Source of the DNA: Thermoplasmata archaeon
Lineage (GTDB): Archaea; Thermoplasmatota; Thermoplasmata; Thermoplasmatales; B87-G9
Length of the DNA: 12,110 nt
Direction: 5' to 3'
Assembly: GCA_003649695.1 (NCBI GenBank)
Contig: QMSR01000018.1
Location: forward strand, 1 to 12,110
The notes beneath the pieces were generated by a model. The model was not told where the DNA came from, made no database searches, and was given only the letters and a program-made list of their open reading frames with translations. A program made the translations under genes and the position numbers. Shown piece by piece: positions 6,067 through 12,110 of this stretch (positions are counted from its first letter, which is position 1; each line of letters starts with the position of its first letter).

Positions 6067-7306
6067 CTCCCATCACCTCCTTGCTCTTCCTCCTTGAAAG
6101 CTCGGTGAGATAGGCATGATCGACCACCCTCCTCTCCCCGCGATCCAAGTCAACTATAAGTGCCCTCTCGGTGCACGCGATACACGGATCCGGTTGCGCT
6201 GCAATGACCACGGCATCCGCGATCTGGTGTCCCGGAAACACCCACTTCGTCGAATAGACGTTGATCAGCGAAGGAGCCCTGACCTTCCACCTCTTCGGCT
6301 TGTCCGACTTAGCGGCCCTGACATAGTGGATGACCTCACCCCTAGGCGCCTCGTATCTGCCTATGGCCTCTCCCTCCGCCTTGCTTGCCCTCGTAAGTGC
6401 AACTATGGGCTTGGGGAAGGCGGATATGGGTCCCGGGGGCATCTCCATAAGGGCGTCCCTCACAAGATTTATTGATTGAATCGTCTCCGCCACCCTCACG
6501 GCGGTAGCCGAGTAAGCATCACATCCGTCCTTCCCCACGACGTCCCTGGCGACGATGGCCCTGAAGCCCAGGTCCCCGTATGCTGCCACGCCCTCGTCCT
6601 GCCTCACGTCCTTCCTGATCCCGCACATCCTCGCCATTGGCCCCTGGAGGCAGAGGCGAAGGGCCAGCTCCCTGTCGTAGCGGCCAACGCCTTCGGTCCT
6701 CAGGAGGACGAGCTTATGCGTCAGGACGATGTCCCTGAGGGTCTCCACCCCCTTGAGGAGATCGTCTAGTTTCCTCAGCAAGATATCCCTCTTGGCCTCC
6801 GTGATATCCCTCCTCACACCGCCTATGGTGGCCATGGCGTAGTTCACCCTGTTTCCGCTGATCAACTCCAGGGCGTCCATCACCTTCTCCCTCACGCCCC
6901 AGGTGAGGTGGAGGAGGGTGTCAAATCCTATCTCGTGACCGAGGACCCCTAGCCAGAGCATGTGGCTGTGGATCCTCTCGAGCTCTCCGACGACGACCCT
7001 GATGTAGTTCGCCCTGTCCGGGGGCCTCACGTCCATGAGACTTTCAATGGCCTGGGCCAGGGGGAACTGGTGGGACCAGCTGCATATCCCACAGATCCTC
7101 TCAGCCAAATACAGGATCTGGATCCAGTTCCTCCTCGCCCCGATGAGCTCGATGCCCCTGTAGTTGTGCCCAAACCTGATATCGGCCTTGACGATTTTCT
7201 CCCCCTCAACCCAGATCCTGAAGCCAATGGGCTCCTTCAGGGCTGGGTGGAAGGGGCCTATTGGTATGGAAACGCCCAATTCCCTGTACTCCTCACTCAT
7301 TGCCAT
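6059..7306 (-). CDS. mbhL: MbhL, [NiFe] hydrogenase large (catalytic) subunit, group 4
   Basis: 415 residues. It holds the nickel-iron site that reduces protons to H2. Both ligand pairs are present: RICGIC (Cys72, Cys75) near the N-terminus and DPCIACTER (Cys375, Cys378) near the C-terminus. GHNYRGIE (46-53) and the ELERIHSH helix are typical of group 4 enzymes and complex I NuoD. The intact cysteines separate it from MbxL/NuoD, which lost the metal. After Arg381 a tail of 34 residues remains, as expected of a precursor cut by a HycI-type protease. Two starts are possible: ATG at 7306, and ATG at 7300 (MSEEY), which has the better-spaced GGGAG Shine-Dalgarno (7311-7307). Either overlaps the mbhK end. 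No formate dehydrogenase or CO dehydrogenase gene is seen nearby, so ferredoxin is the likely donor. Confidence 0.95.
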   Translation of the reverse strand: MAMSEEYRELGVSIPIGPFHPALKEPIGFRIWVEGEKIVKADIRFGHNYRGIELIGARRNWIQILYLAERICGICSWSHQFPLAQAIESLMDVRPPDRANYIRVVVGELERIHSHMLWLGVLGHEIGFDTLLHLTWGVREKVMDALELISGNRVNYAMATIGGVRRDITEAKRDILLRKLDDLLKGVETLRDIVLTHKLVLLRTEGVGRYDRELALRLCLQGPMARMCGIRKDVRQDEGVAAYGDLGFRAIVARDVVGKDGCDAYSATAVRVAETIQSINLVRDALMEMPPGPISAFPKPIVALTRASKAEGEAIGRYEAPRGEVIHYVRAAKSDKPKRWKVRAPSLINVYSTKWVFPGHQIADAVVIAAQPDPCIACTERALIVDLDRGERRVVDHAYLTELSRRKSKEVMGDV

Positions 7307-7823
7307 CTCCCTCCAGCGGGTGCGGGGACTTCTTCTTCCACAGCTCAGGAGGTATACCCTTTTCGTCCAACCTCAACGGGAACACGCCTTCGGGGAAGTC
7401 CTCCGGGATTAGGAGGCGCCTTTTGTCCGGAAGACCGACCACGTCCACGCCTATCATCTCCTGGGCCTCCCTTTCGTAGACCTCCGCTCCAGGGAACATG
7501 TCCGTAATGGTCGCAATCCGGGGGTCGTCCTTAGGTATGTCCACCTTAACCGAGACCTCTACAGCCTCCAACGGCTTGCCGGAGTTCACCTCGAAGGAGT
7601 ATATGAGCTGGAGCCTGTCGCCAAGGTCCTGGGCGACGATGAAAGAGAGTTGTGGGTATGTGTACATCTCGACGAGCTTCAGAATAACTGACCTGAAGTT
7701 CCTGCGGTCTGCGGTAACCCACACCCTCCTCCGCCTTGAGGTCTTGGACATCTCCTGATCCTGCACGAAGCCCTCGCCACCTGAAACGCGCTTAAGCTCC
7801 TCCAACAGCTGATTCAGGTCCAT
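7293..7823 (-). CDS. mbhK: MbhK, NuoC-like (30-kDa type) subunit
   Basis: 176 residues. A peripheral scaffold subunit that packs on the large subunit, matching NuoC of complex I. The family block is clear: MFPGAEVYEREAQEMIGVDV (109-128), then LPDKRRLLIPEDFPEG (131-146), like the NuoC motif PSA...YEREI.EMFGI. The start is ATG at 7823 (MDLNQL), which follows the mbhJ stop after one base and has a GGAGGTGGAG Shine-Dalgarno inside the end of mbhJ. The frame is open further upstream to 8051, but that part is an Arg/Trp-rich shadow of mbhJ. The region before residue 35 is variable and basic (SRRRRVW). Confidence 0.92.
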   Translation of the reverse strand: MDLNQLLEELKRVSGGEGFVQDQEMSKTSRRRRVWVTADRRNFRSVILKLVEMYTYPQLSFIVAQDLGDRLQLIYSFEVNSGKPLEAVEVSVKVDIPKDDPRIATITDMFPGAEVYEREAQEMIGVDVVGLPDKRRLLIPEDFPEGVFPLRLDEKGIPPELWKKKSPHPLEGDGNE

Positions 7824-7824
7824 T

Positions 7825-8244
7825 TCACTCCACCTCCAGCTTCTCAAGGGCCTCCAAGATGCCGTGAAGGATGGCCTCGGGCCTAGGCGGACAACCAGGA
7901 ATGTAGACGTCCACCGGGATGTGATCGCTAATCGGGGCAGTGACGAAGGGAGAATCATGGAAAACGGACCCGCCCATCGTGCACACGCCGACCGCCACCA
8001 CAGCCTTCGGAGAGGGCATCTGCTCGTAGATCCTCTTCGCCTTCTCCACATCCTTCCTCGTCATCGGTCCGGAAACCACCAGGATGTCGGCATGCCTCGG
8101 GCTCCCCACGAGCTTGACGCCAAACCTCTCCGCATCGTACCTGGGCGTGAGGGCGGCCAGGATCTCGATATCGCAGGCGTTGCATCCGCCTGTGTTCAGG
8201 TGGAAGACCCACGGGGACCTTTTGATGAAGCGCTGGAGACCCAT
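7825..8244 (-). CDS. mbhJ: MbhJ, [NiFe] hydrogenase small subunit (NuoB homologue)
   Basis: 139 residues, compact like other group 4 small subunits. It holds the [4Fe-4S] cluster nearest the nickel site. Ligands visible: Cys21 and Cys24 in GGCNACDIE, Cys88 in VGVCTMGG, and Cys118 in IPGCPPRPE, a full set of four. PWVFHLNTGGCNACDIEI matches known Mbh/Ech small subunits closely. The start is ATG at 8244, one base into the mbhH stop (TGATG). The frame is open up to 8628, but the extension has no family similarity and lies antisense-like over mbhH. The stop at 7825 leaves a 1-base gap to mbhK. Confidence 0.94.
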   Translation of the reverse strand: MGLQRFIKRSPWVFHLNTGGCNACDIEILAALTPRYDAERFGVKLVGSPRHADILVVSGPMTRKDVEKAKRIYEQMPSPKAVVAVGVCTMGGSVFHDSPFVTAPISDHIPVDVYIPGCPPRPEAILHGILEALEKLEVE

Positions 8245-10148
8245 CAGGCACCACCCCACAGCAGAATCAGCACGGCATATAGGAAGATCAGCCAAAATAG
8301 GTATACTGTGAGATCGCCGGAGTGCTCCCTTTTCAGCGCGTTTACTAGGGATTTCACAGCCTCCGCGAATCCCCAAACGACGCTGGTCCCCGGCAGCTGG
8401 AGGGCCTCGAAGTCCCGCTCGTCCTCGCCGCTGAGGAACGCCTTGACGCCCTCGCCCACAGTCCTTACGCCGGATGCCGAAAGGTTCCTGATCAGCAGGA
8501 AGAAGGCTATGGATATGGCGAAGACGAGCAGGAAGACGGCGGGAACCCAGCTCCCGAAAACGCTGATGGGCTGCCCAGCCGGCGGGAGATTGGGTGAACT
8601 GAGAATGCCTCCTGCGACCTTCAACCATGAGGTGTAGGAGCCGGGGGAAAGGAGCGCTGCCCTGGCTGGCCTAACAAGGCCCACAACGGGGATCCTGGGC
8701 AGTATGCCGAACAGGACGGATGCCGCGGCCAGGAAAATCATTGGGACGGACATCCAGAGTCCGGGGTCCCTCGGGGATCGGTCGGCCACCAGTCTGCTCT
8801 CCCTACCCAGGAGGGCATAGAAAAGGCGGCCGTATGCGACGGTCGAGAACGCGGTGCCGAGTACCGCGATGGCTCCTATAATGGGATTGAAGATCGCTGT
8901 GGCCTCGTACAGCATCCATTTCGAAACGAACCCGTTGAGGGGCGGGGCACCTATGATACCCATAGCCCCCAACAACACGACTGCGGACGTCAGGGGCATC
9001 CTCTTGGCAATCCCACCCATGTAACCGATGTCCCTGGTGCCGAGCGAGTGAACTATCGCCCCTACGGAAAGGAAGAGCATGGCCTTCAGCACGGCGTGAT
9101 TGAGAAGGTGGAAGAGGGCGCCGTCCAAAGCGGCCCTGGAGGCTTCGGGGTTCACCCCGGGTATTAAGGCGATCCCCAGGCCAGTTACGACGTAGCCGAC
9201 CTGGCCAATCGAGCTGTAGGCCAGGAGCCTCTTGATGTCCCTCTGAAAGCCCGCCAAAAGGTTCCCAACGATTATGGATGCTGCCCCCACCACGACCACG
9301 AGCCAGCCGAGGAGCCTGACATCCGTCCCCATCCAAAACACCGAATAGGCGATCCTGGCGGCCGAGTAGATGCCCACCTTGATGACTAGCCCGGAGAGGA
9401 GGGCGGAAATGGTGCTCGGGGCAGCAGGATGCGCATCAGCAAGCCACATGTGTACAGGGACAATGCCACCCTTCATCAGAAATCCCGCGAGCAGGCCGGC
9501 GAGCGCGACTCTGGCCATCCCCGTCGGATGATGCCTGTACTGCCATCCTAGCTGTGCCATGGTCAGGGTCCCGTATTCTCCGTAGAGGAGGGCAATGGAC
9601 ACCAGAATTATGGTCGAGGCAAGGGATCCCATGATCATGTACTTCATGCCCGCCTCCACGGCCTCCCACTGGTGCTTTCTGAAGGCCACGAGGGCATATG
9701 AGGAAATTGAGGTGATCTCCAGGAAAACGTAAAGGTTAAAGAGGTCGCCCGTGAGGACCATTCCCAACATGCCTGCGTCCAGGAGGAGGAAGAGCGTGTA
9801 GTACTTTTGCAATCCATCCTCCTCCATGTAGCCTATGGAGAAGAGGGCTACGGCTGCAGAAATCGACGTCACTATTAGGGCCATGAAGGCGCTCAGTGCG
9901 TCGACCTCCAGGACTATCCTGATGGGGTAGGTCCACTCGTACGGTCCCGCGGCCCCAAGCGTGTATACTATGGGCTTCCAGGAGTTGGAGGACAACTCAA
10001 GGATCAAGAGCGTCTGCAGGACGGGGTTCGAGAGTGTCGATGCTAGGAACACGCCCTCGGCGACCCGCCTGTGCGCTTTGTAGAGGAGGGGCGTCAGGAA
10101 GGCGGCGGTCAAGTACACGACTATGCCGCAAATTGGTAGGTGGCTCAT
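8244..10148 (-). CDS. mbhH: MbhH antiporter-like subunit with fused MbhI-like C-terminal part
   Basis: 634 residues, longer than the roughly 500 of MrpD/MbhH. Residues 1 to about 500 are the 14-helix Mrp/NuoL-M-N antiporter fold. Candidate channel residues are Glu144 (VFLEITSIS), Lys226 (LMKGGIVPVHMW), Lys257 (LVIKVGIY), His351 (LLNHAVLKA) and Lys410 (GFVSKW), the set that carries ions in this family. Residues about 501-634 form an extra part: a loop, a membrane helix (about 534-553), an amphipathic charged stretch (about 560-608 with FLSGEDERDF), and a last membrane helix (about 612-632). That fits MbhI, the small subunit that bridges membrane arm and hydrogenase and is otherwise encoded between mbhH and mbhJ; no separate mbhI is present here. 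ATG at 10148 has a GGGGGTGA Shine-Dalgarno and follows mbhG by 4 bases. Confidence 0.9.
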   Translation of the reverse strand: MSHLPICGIVVYLTAAFLTPLLYKAHRRVAEGVFLASTLSNPVLQTLLILELSSNSWKPIVYTLGAAGPYEWTYPIRIVLEVDALSAFMALIVTSISAAVALFSIGYMEEDGLQKYYTLFLLLDAGMLGMVLTGDLFNLYVFLEITSISSYALVAFRKHQWEAVEAGMKYMIMGSLASTIILVSIALLYGEYGTLTMAQLGWQYRHHPTGMARVALAGLLAGFLMKGGIVPVHMWLADAHPAAPSTISALLSGLVIKVGIYSAARIAYSVFWMGTDVRLLGWLVVVVGAASIIVGNLLAGFQRDIKRLLAYSSIGQVGYVVTGLGIALIPGVNPEASRAALDGALFHLLNHAVLKAMLFLSVGAIVHSLGTRDIGYMGGIAKRMPLTSAVVLLGAMGIIGAPPLNGFVSKWMLYEATAIFNPIIGAIAVLGTAFSTVAYGRLFYALLGRESRLVADRSPRDPGLWMSVPMIFLAAASVLFGILPRIPVVGLVRPARAALLSPGSYTSWLKVAGGILSSPNLPPAGQPISVFGSWVPAVFLLVFAISIAFFLLIRNLSASGVRTVGEGVKAFLSGEDERDFEALQLPGTSVVWGFAEAVKSLVNALKREHSGDLTVYLFWLIFLYAVLILLWGGA

Positions 10149-10152
10149 CCCA

Positions 10153-10488
10153 TCACCCCCTCAGCCTCCTAAGCTCCGAAACGTCTAGCGTCCCGTAGTG
10201 CCTGTAGACGTTGACCACCAGCGAAACGGCCATGATCAGGACGCAGACCCCTATGACGATGGCCGTGAGCACCAGGGCCTGGGGGAGGGGATCCACCATC
10301 GGACCACCCTCGTAGCCCGTCAGGATGGGGGCCGTCCCACCAGAGCGATAGCCAATGGCGATGAGCAAGAGATAGGCGCCGGAATCGGCCACGCTTAGGG
10401 CCATGATGATCTTCAAGAGGTTCCTGCGGAAGAGCATCCCCGCGATTCCAAGCATGATCAACGCAAAGGCCGTTAGGTAAACCATCAT
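10153..10488 (-). CDS. mbhG: MbhG, MrpC/MnhC-like subunit (NuoK homologue)
   Basis: 111 residues with three membrane helices. Part of the ion path in the Mrp-like arm, homologous to NuoK. The MrpC signature DPLPQALVLTAIVIG (66-80) is complete, preceded by GGTAPIL (50-56). Tandem ATG codons at 10488 and 10485 are possible starts; the first overlaps the mbhF stop as ATGA. The C-terminus ends in a basic RRLRG. Confidence 0.93.
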   Translation of the reverse strand: MMVYLTAFALIMLGIAGMLFRRNLLKIIMALSVADSGAYLLLIAIGYRSGGTAPILTGYEGGPMVDPLPQALVLTAIVIGVCVLIMAVSLVVNVYRHYGTLDVSELRRLRG

Positions 10489-10928
10489 GATTCCTCACCC
10501 CCGAAGAGGGAGAGGGCAAACATTCCGGAGGTTATTCCGGCAACGACCTTGAGTCCCACGCTGAGGTTCATGAGGGGGATGGCACCGCCGCTGAAGAACC
10601 TGCCAACTTGCTCGGCGAACGCGAGCTTTTCGTGCCAGAGGATGTTGTAAAAGAAGGACTGCCCAAAACCCAGGGAGGCTAGGAGAATGAAGGCGATCCC
10701 ACCTATGGCCTCAAGATCGCTGAGCAGCTCTTCCGGTATCTTGCGTGCGAAGGAGAACCCGTGGGCGACGAGGAGGAGCAGGATGCCGGCGGCCAGGACG
10801 ACGCCTCCCTGGAAGCCCCCTCCGGGAGTGAGGTGTCCGTGGGTGATGATGTAGATGCCGAAGACGATGATGAAGATCAGGAAAAAGTCGGCAACGGTCT
10901 CGACAATCCTCGAGAAGGTCCTGGTCAC
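10485..10928 (-). CDS. mbhF: MbhF, MrpB/MnhB-like subunit
   Basis: 147 residues with four predicted membrane segments. The MnhB signature HGHLTPGGGFQGG (30-42, with His30 and His32) is clear. In Mrp and Mbh complexes this subunit packs next to the MrpA C-terminal equivalents (MbhD, MbhE). The start is a GTG at 10928 that overlaps the mbhE stop as GTGA. The stop overlaps mbhG by 4 bases. Confidence 0.93.
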   Translation of the reverse strand: MTRTFSRIVETVADFFLIFIIVFGIYIITHGHLTPGGGFQGGVVLAAGILLLLVAHGFSFARKIPEELLSDLEAIGGIAFILLASLGFGQSFFYNILWHEKLAFAEQVGRFFSGGAIPLMNLSVGLKVVAGITSGMFALSLFGGEES

Positions 10929-11227
10929 TTCGCACCACCCCTCCTCAGGAGGGCGAGGGCTCCGGCAATGGCTGTGAATAGCACCGTGGCCTCCCCCAGG
11001 GTATCGTAACCCCTGAGGTCGAAGACTATGTCCGTGACTATGTTGGCCCCGCCGCTCAGGTTGGCCCCATTCTCTATGTAATATTTGTACAGGGCTATTC
11101 TCCAGGACTTCTCCTCCGGGTGCCCGAAGGAGAACAGGCCATAGCCCGGGTTGAAGGATATCAGTATGAAGGTGAAGAGGATCACCAACAAAGCGCTCAC
11201 GGCCAAGATGCTCCTGATAGTGTTCAC
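10925..11227 (-). CDS. mbhE: MbhE, MrpA C-terminal-like / MrpB-type subunit
   Basis: 100 residues with an N-terminal membrane helix (about 6-26) and a second near the C-terminus. ANIVTDIVFDLRGYDTLGEA (61-80) followed by TVLF is the conserved block of the MrpA C-terminus/MbhE, where the acidic residues line the ion path. The GTG at 11227 overlaps the mbhD stop as GTGA and gives the right family length. The frame is open up to 11503, but the extra N-terminal part is Arg/Pro-rich and is a shadow of mbhD, so it was excluded. Confidence 0.9.
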   Translation of the reverse strand: MNTIRSILAVSALLVILFTFILISFNPGYGLFSFGHPEEKSWRIALYKYYIENGANLSGGANIVTDIVFDLRGYDTLGEATVLFTAIAGALALLRRGGAK

Positions 11228-11481
11228 TCCTCCCACCTCCCGGTCTTCCGAATGCCCAACACCAAAACCAGGGTTGACACCCCGGCCCCGACCGCGGCCT
11301 CCGCTATCGCGACGTCTGGGGCCTGGAGGAGGTAGAACTCTAGGGACATGAGGAGACTCATGGCCGCGAGCATGAGGGCCGAGGCCAGGAGGTCCTTCTG
11401 CAGGAGGGCGTAGAGTGCAGTTAGGAAAATCCCTGCCAGAACGATGCCCTGTATCACCATCTGGGCCGCGACGGAGATCAT
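11224..11481 (-). CDS. mbhD: MbhD, MrpA C-terminal-like subunit (DUF4040 type)
   Basis: 85 residues with three membrane helices. It matches the helices that follow the antiporter fold in MrpA and resembles NuoJ. SLEFYLLQAPDVAIAEAAVG (46-65) is the family block, with Glu48, Asp56 and Glu61 inside or near the membrane; these residues are implicated in ion movement in Mrp and Mbh. ATG at 11481 overlaps the mbhC stop as ATGA. The C-terminal RKTGRWEE is cytoplasmic. Confidence 0.92.
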   Translation of the reverse strand: MISVAAQMVIQGIVLAGIFLTALYALLQKDLLASALMLAAMSLLMSLEFYLLQAPDVAIAEAAVGAGVSTLVLVLGIRKTGRWEE

Positions 11482-11834
11482 TCCTCCACCTCCTCCAGCT
11501 CATCCACGACGGCGGCGTATGGCCTCACACCGACCATCCTGGCGGCCCTGGCGATCGCATGGGCACCCGTAGCATTCGTTATCATGAGGGCCAGCAGGGC
11601 CACAACGGAGTGCGTACTCATGGAGAGGTACTTACCCATGCCTGTCTCGAGGTACTTGGATATAGCATATGCCAGCACGGCGAAGACCGTGAATATGCTG
11701 CCGAAGGTCGTGCTCTTCGTCTGCCCGTGGAGCCTCGTGTAAAGGTCCGGAAATCTCAGCAACGCAACACCTCCTAGAACGTGGAAGAAGACCGAAACCG
11801 CCAATAGGGCATAGAGAATGCCGTCCAACATCAC
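11478..11834 (-). CDS. mbhC: MbhC, MrpG/MnhG-like subunit
   Basis: 118 residues with three membrane helices. GGVALLRFPDLYTRLHGQTK (21-40) followed by STTFG is the MnhG signature. A soluble acidic tail (VVDELEEVEE) follows the last helix. Two starts are possible: GTG at 11834, overlapping the mbhB stop as GTGA with GGAGGT 6 bases upstream, or ATG at 11831. Along with MrpE and MrpF equivalents it forms the part of the arm farthest from the hydrogenase. Confidence 0.92.
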   Translation of the reverse strand: MMLDGILYALLAVSVFFHVLGGVALLRFPDLYTRLHGQTKSTTFGSIFTVFAVLAYAISKYLETGMGKYLSMSTHSVVALLALMITNATGAHAIARAARMVGVRPYAAVVDELEEVEE

Positions 11835-12091
11835 TTACCCACCTCCGGAAGGCTCCTGGAAATGAGGAGGGTGGCGAGGTACGAGAGGAGGGCATACACG
11901 ATCGCAATGTCCACGTAGATGGCCCTGTCGAAAACGGCAGCGAGCAGCACCATCAGGGCAACCACATACGTGTTTATGGTGTCGACCGCCACGACCCTGT
12001 TTGGCGTATCCGGGCCTATCACCAACCTCAAGATCGCCAAAAATACTCCGAAGAGGATTCCCCCTATCCCAATTATGAATGGATTCATCAT
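11831..12091 (-). CDS. mbhB: MbhB, MrpF/MnhF-like subunit
   Basis: 86 residues with three membrane helices. RLVIGPDTPNRVVAVDTI (22-39) and DRAIYVDIAIVYALLSY (55-71) are the conserved MnhF blocks, with Asp55 and Asp61 before the last helix. Tandem ATG codons lie at 12091 and 12088; the first has a GGAGG Shine-Dalgarno (12104-12100) 8 bases upstream and would overlap the preceding gene's stop as ATGA. Confidence 0.92.
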   Translation of the reverse strand: MMNPFIIGIGGILFGVFLAILRLVIGPDTPNRVVAVDTINTYVVALMVLLAAVFDRAIYVDIAIVYALLSYLATLLISRSLPEVGK

Positions 12092-12110
12092 TCCGCAATC
12101 CTCCTCGCCC
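12088..12110 (-). CDS. mbhA: End of an upstream gene, probably mbhA (MrpE-like); cut by right edge
   Basis: Only the last codons are visible. One minus-strand frame reads Ala-Arg-Arg-Ile-Ala-Glu then TGA (12090-12088), and that stop overlaps the mbhB ATG as ATGA, the same junction used by the next genes. The sequence itself carries no family signal. The name rests on the conserved mbh order, in which an MrpE-like gene precedes the MrpF-like one. Confidence 0.4.

Noticed and set aside
5183..6108. Plus-strand open frames opposite mbhM
   Set aside because: Ser/Pro/Thr-rich shadow proteins over a clearly conserved NuoH homologue.
7824..8051. Long N-terminal extension of MbhK (open frame to 8051)
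   Set aside because: It is Arg/Trp-rich shadow sequence over mbhJ; ATG at 7823 has a good Shine-Dalgarno and the right length.
8245..8628. Long N-terminal extension of MbhJ (open frame to 8628)
   Set aside because: No family similarity; it overlaps the real mbhH frame, and the family N-terminus starts at 8244.
8244..8660. Frameshift or sequencing error joining two genes as the cause of the long MbhH
   Set aside because: The frame is continuous, with normal codon use and no repeated-base run at the join; a true fusion is simpler, though only comparison can settle it.
11228..11503. Long N-terminal extension of MbhE
   Set aside because: Arg/Pro/Gly-rich shadow of mbhD; the GTG at 11227 gives the usual size and a GTGA junction.
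4724..12091. Mbx/Mbs-type complex or complex I instead of a hydrogenase
   Set aside because: Both CxxC pairs of the [NiFe] site are present in the large subunit, and hypC plus a maturation protease gene are adjacent.
1..12110. CRISPR arrays, tRNA/rRNA genes, insertion sequences, integrase or attachment sites
   Set aside because: No direct-repeat arrays, RNA-gene signatures, transposase frames or terminal repeats were seen; coding is nearly continuous.

Overview
The window looks like a stretch of a thermophilic archaeal chromosome. Supporting signs are an Mbh-type membrane-bound [NiFe] hydrogenase fused to Mrp antiporter-like subunits, an archaeal TrmI tRNA methyltransferase, a single-domain cis-prenyltransferase, TATA-like boxes about 25 bases before start codons that lack a Shine-Dalgarno sequence, heavy use of AGG arginine codons and almost no non-coding DNA. 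A TACK-lineage (for example korarchaeal or bathyarchaeal) host is plausible, but I cannot place it from these genes alone. No RNA gene, CRISPR array or mobile element was seen, and there is no gene-free stretch over 300 bases.

Layout, left to right. Positions 1-749 (minus) hold the 5' part of a secreted protein with a signal peptide and a subtilase-type propeptide. Positions 809-3272 (minus) form a three-gene unit of overlapping genes: HD phosphohydrolase, TrmI-type tRNA m1A methyltransferase, and a nucleotidyltransferase with a helix-turn-helix-like tail. uppS (3290-4066, plus) diverges from it across 17 bases. Next come two hydrogenase maturation genes, hypC (minus) and a hycI-like endopeptidase (plus), which diverge across a 33-base gap and each overlap a neighbour tail to tail.

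From 4724 to the right edge, on the minus strand, runs one very tight operon in the order of the Pyrococcus mbh A-N operon: the end of mbhA, then B, C, D, E, F, G, H (with an apparent fused MbhI-like part), J, K, L, M and N. The B-H half is a cation-translocating Mrp-like membrane arm. J, K, L, M and N are the [NiFe] hydrogenase and ferredoxin-facing arm. All cysteine ligands for the [NiFe] site and for three [4Fe-4S] clusters are present, so this reads as a true hydrogenase and not the Mbx/Mbs relative that has lost the metal site. By analogy with Pyrococcus Mbh it should oxidise reduced ferredoxin, evolve H2 and drive a Na+ or H+ gradient. HypC and the HycI-like protease would build and mature MbhL, which keeps a C-terminal tail of the cleavable type.

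The most notable points are the H-I fusion, the run of 4-base gene overlaps across the antiporter half, the convergent overlaps that tie the maturation genes to uppS and mbhN, the divergent leaderless hypC/hycI promoter, and a cis-prenyltransferase with substitutions at two usually conserved positions. I found no clearly undescribed system.
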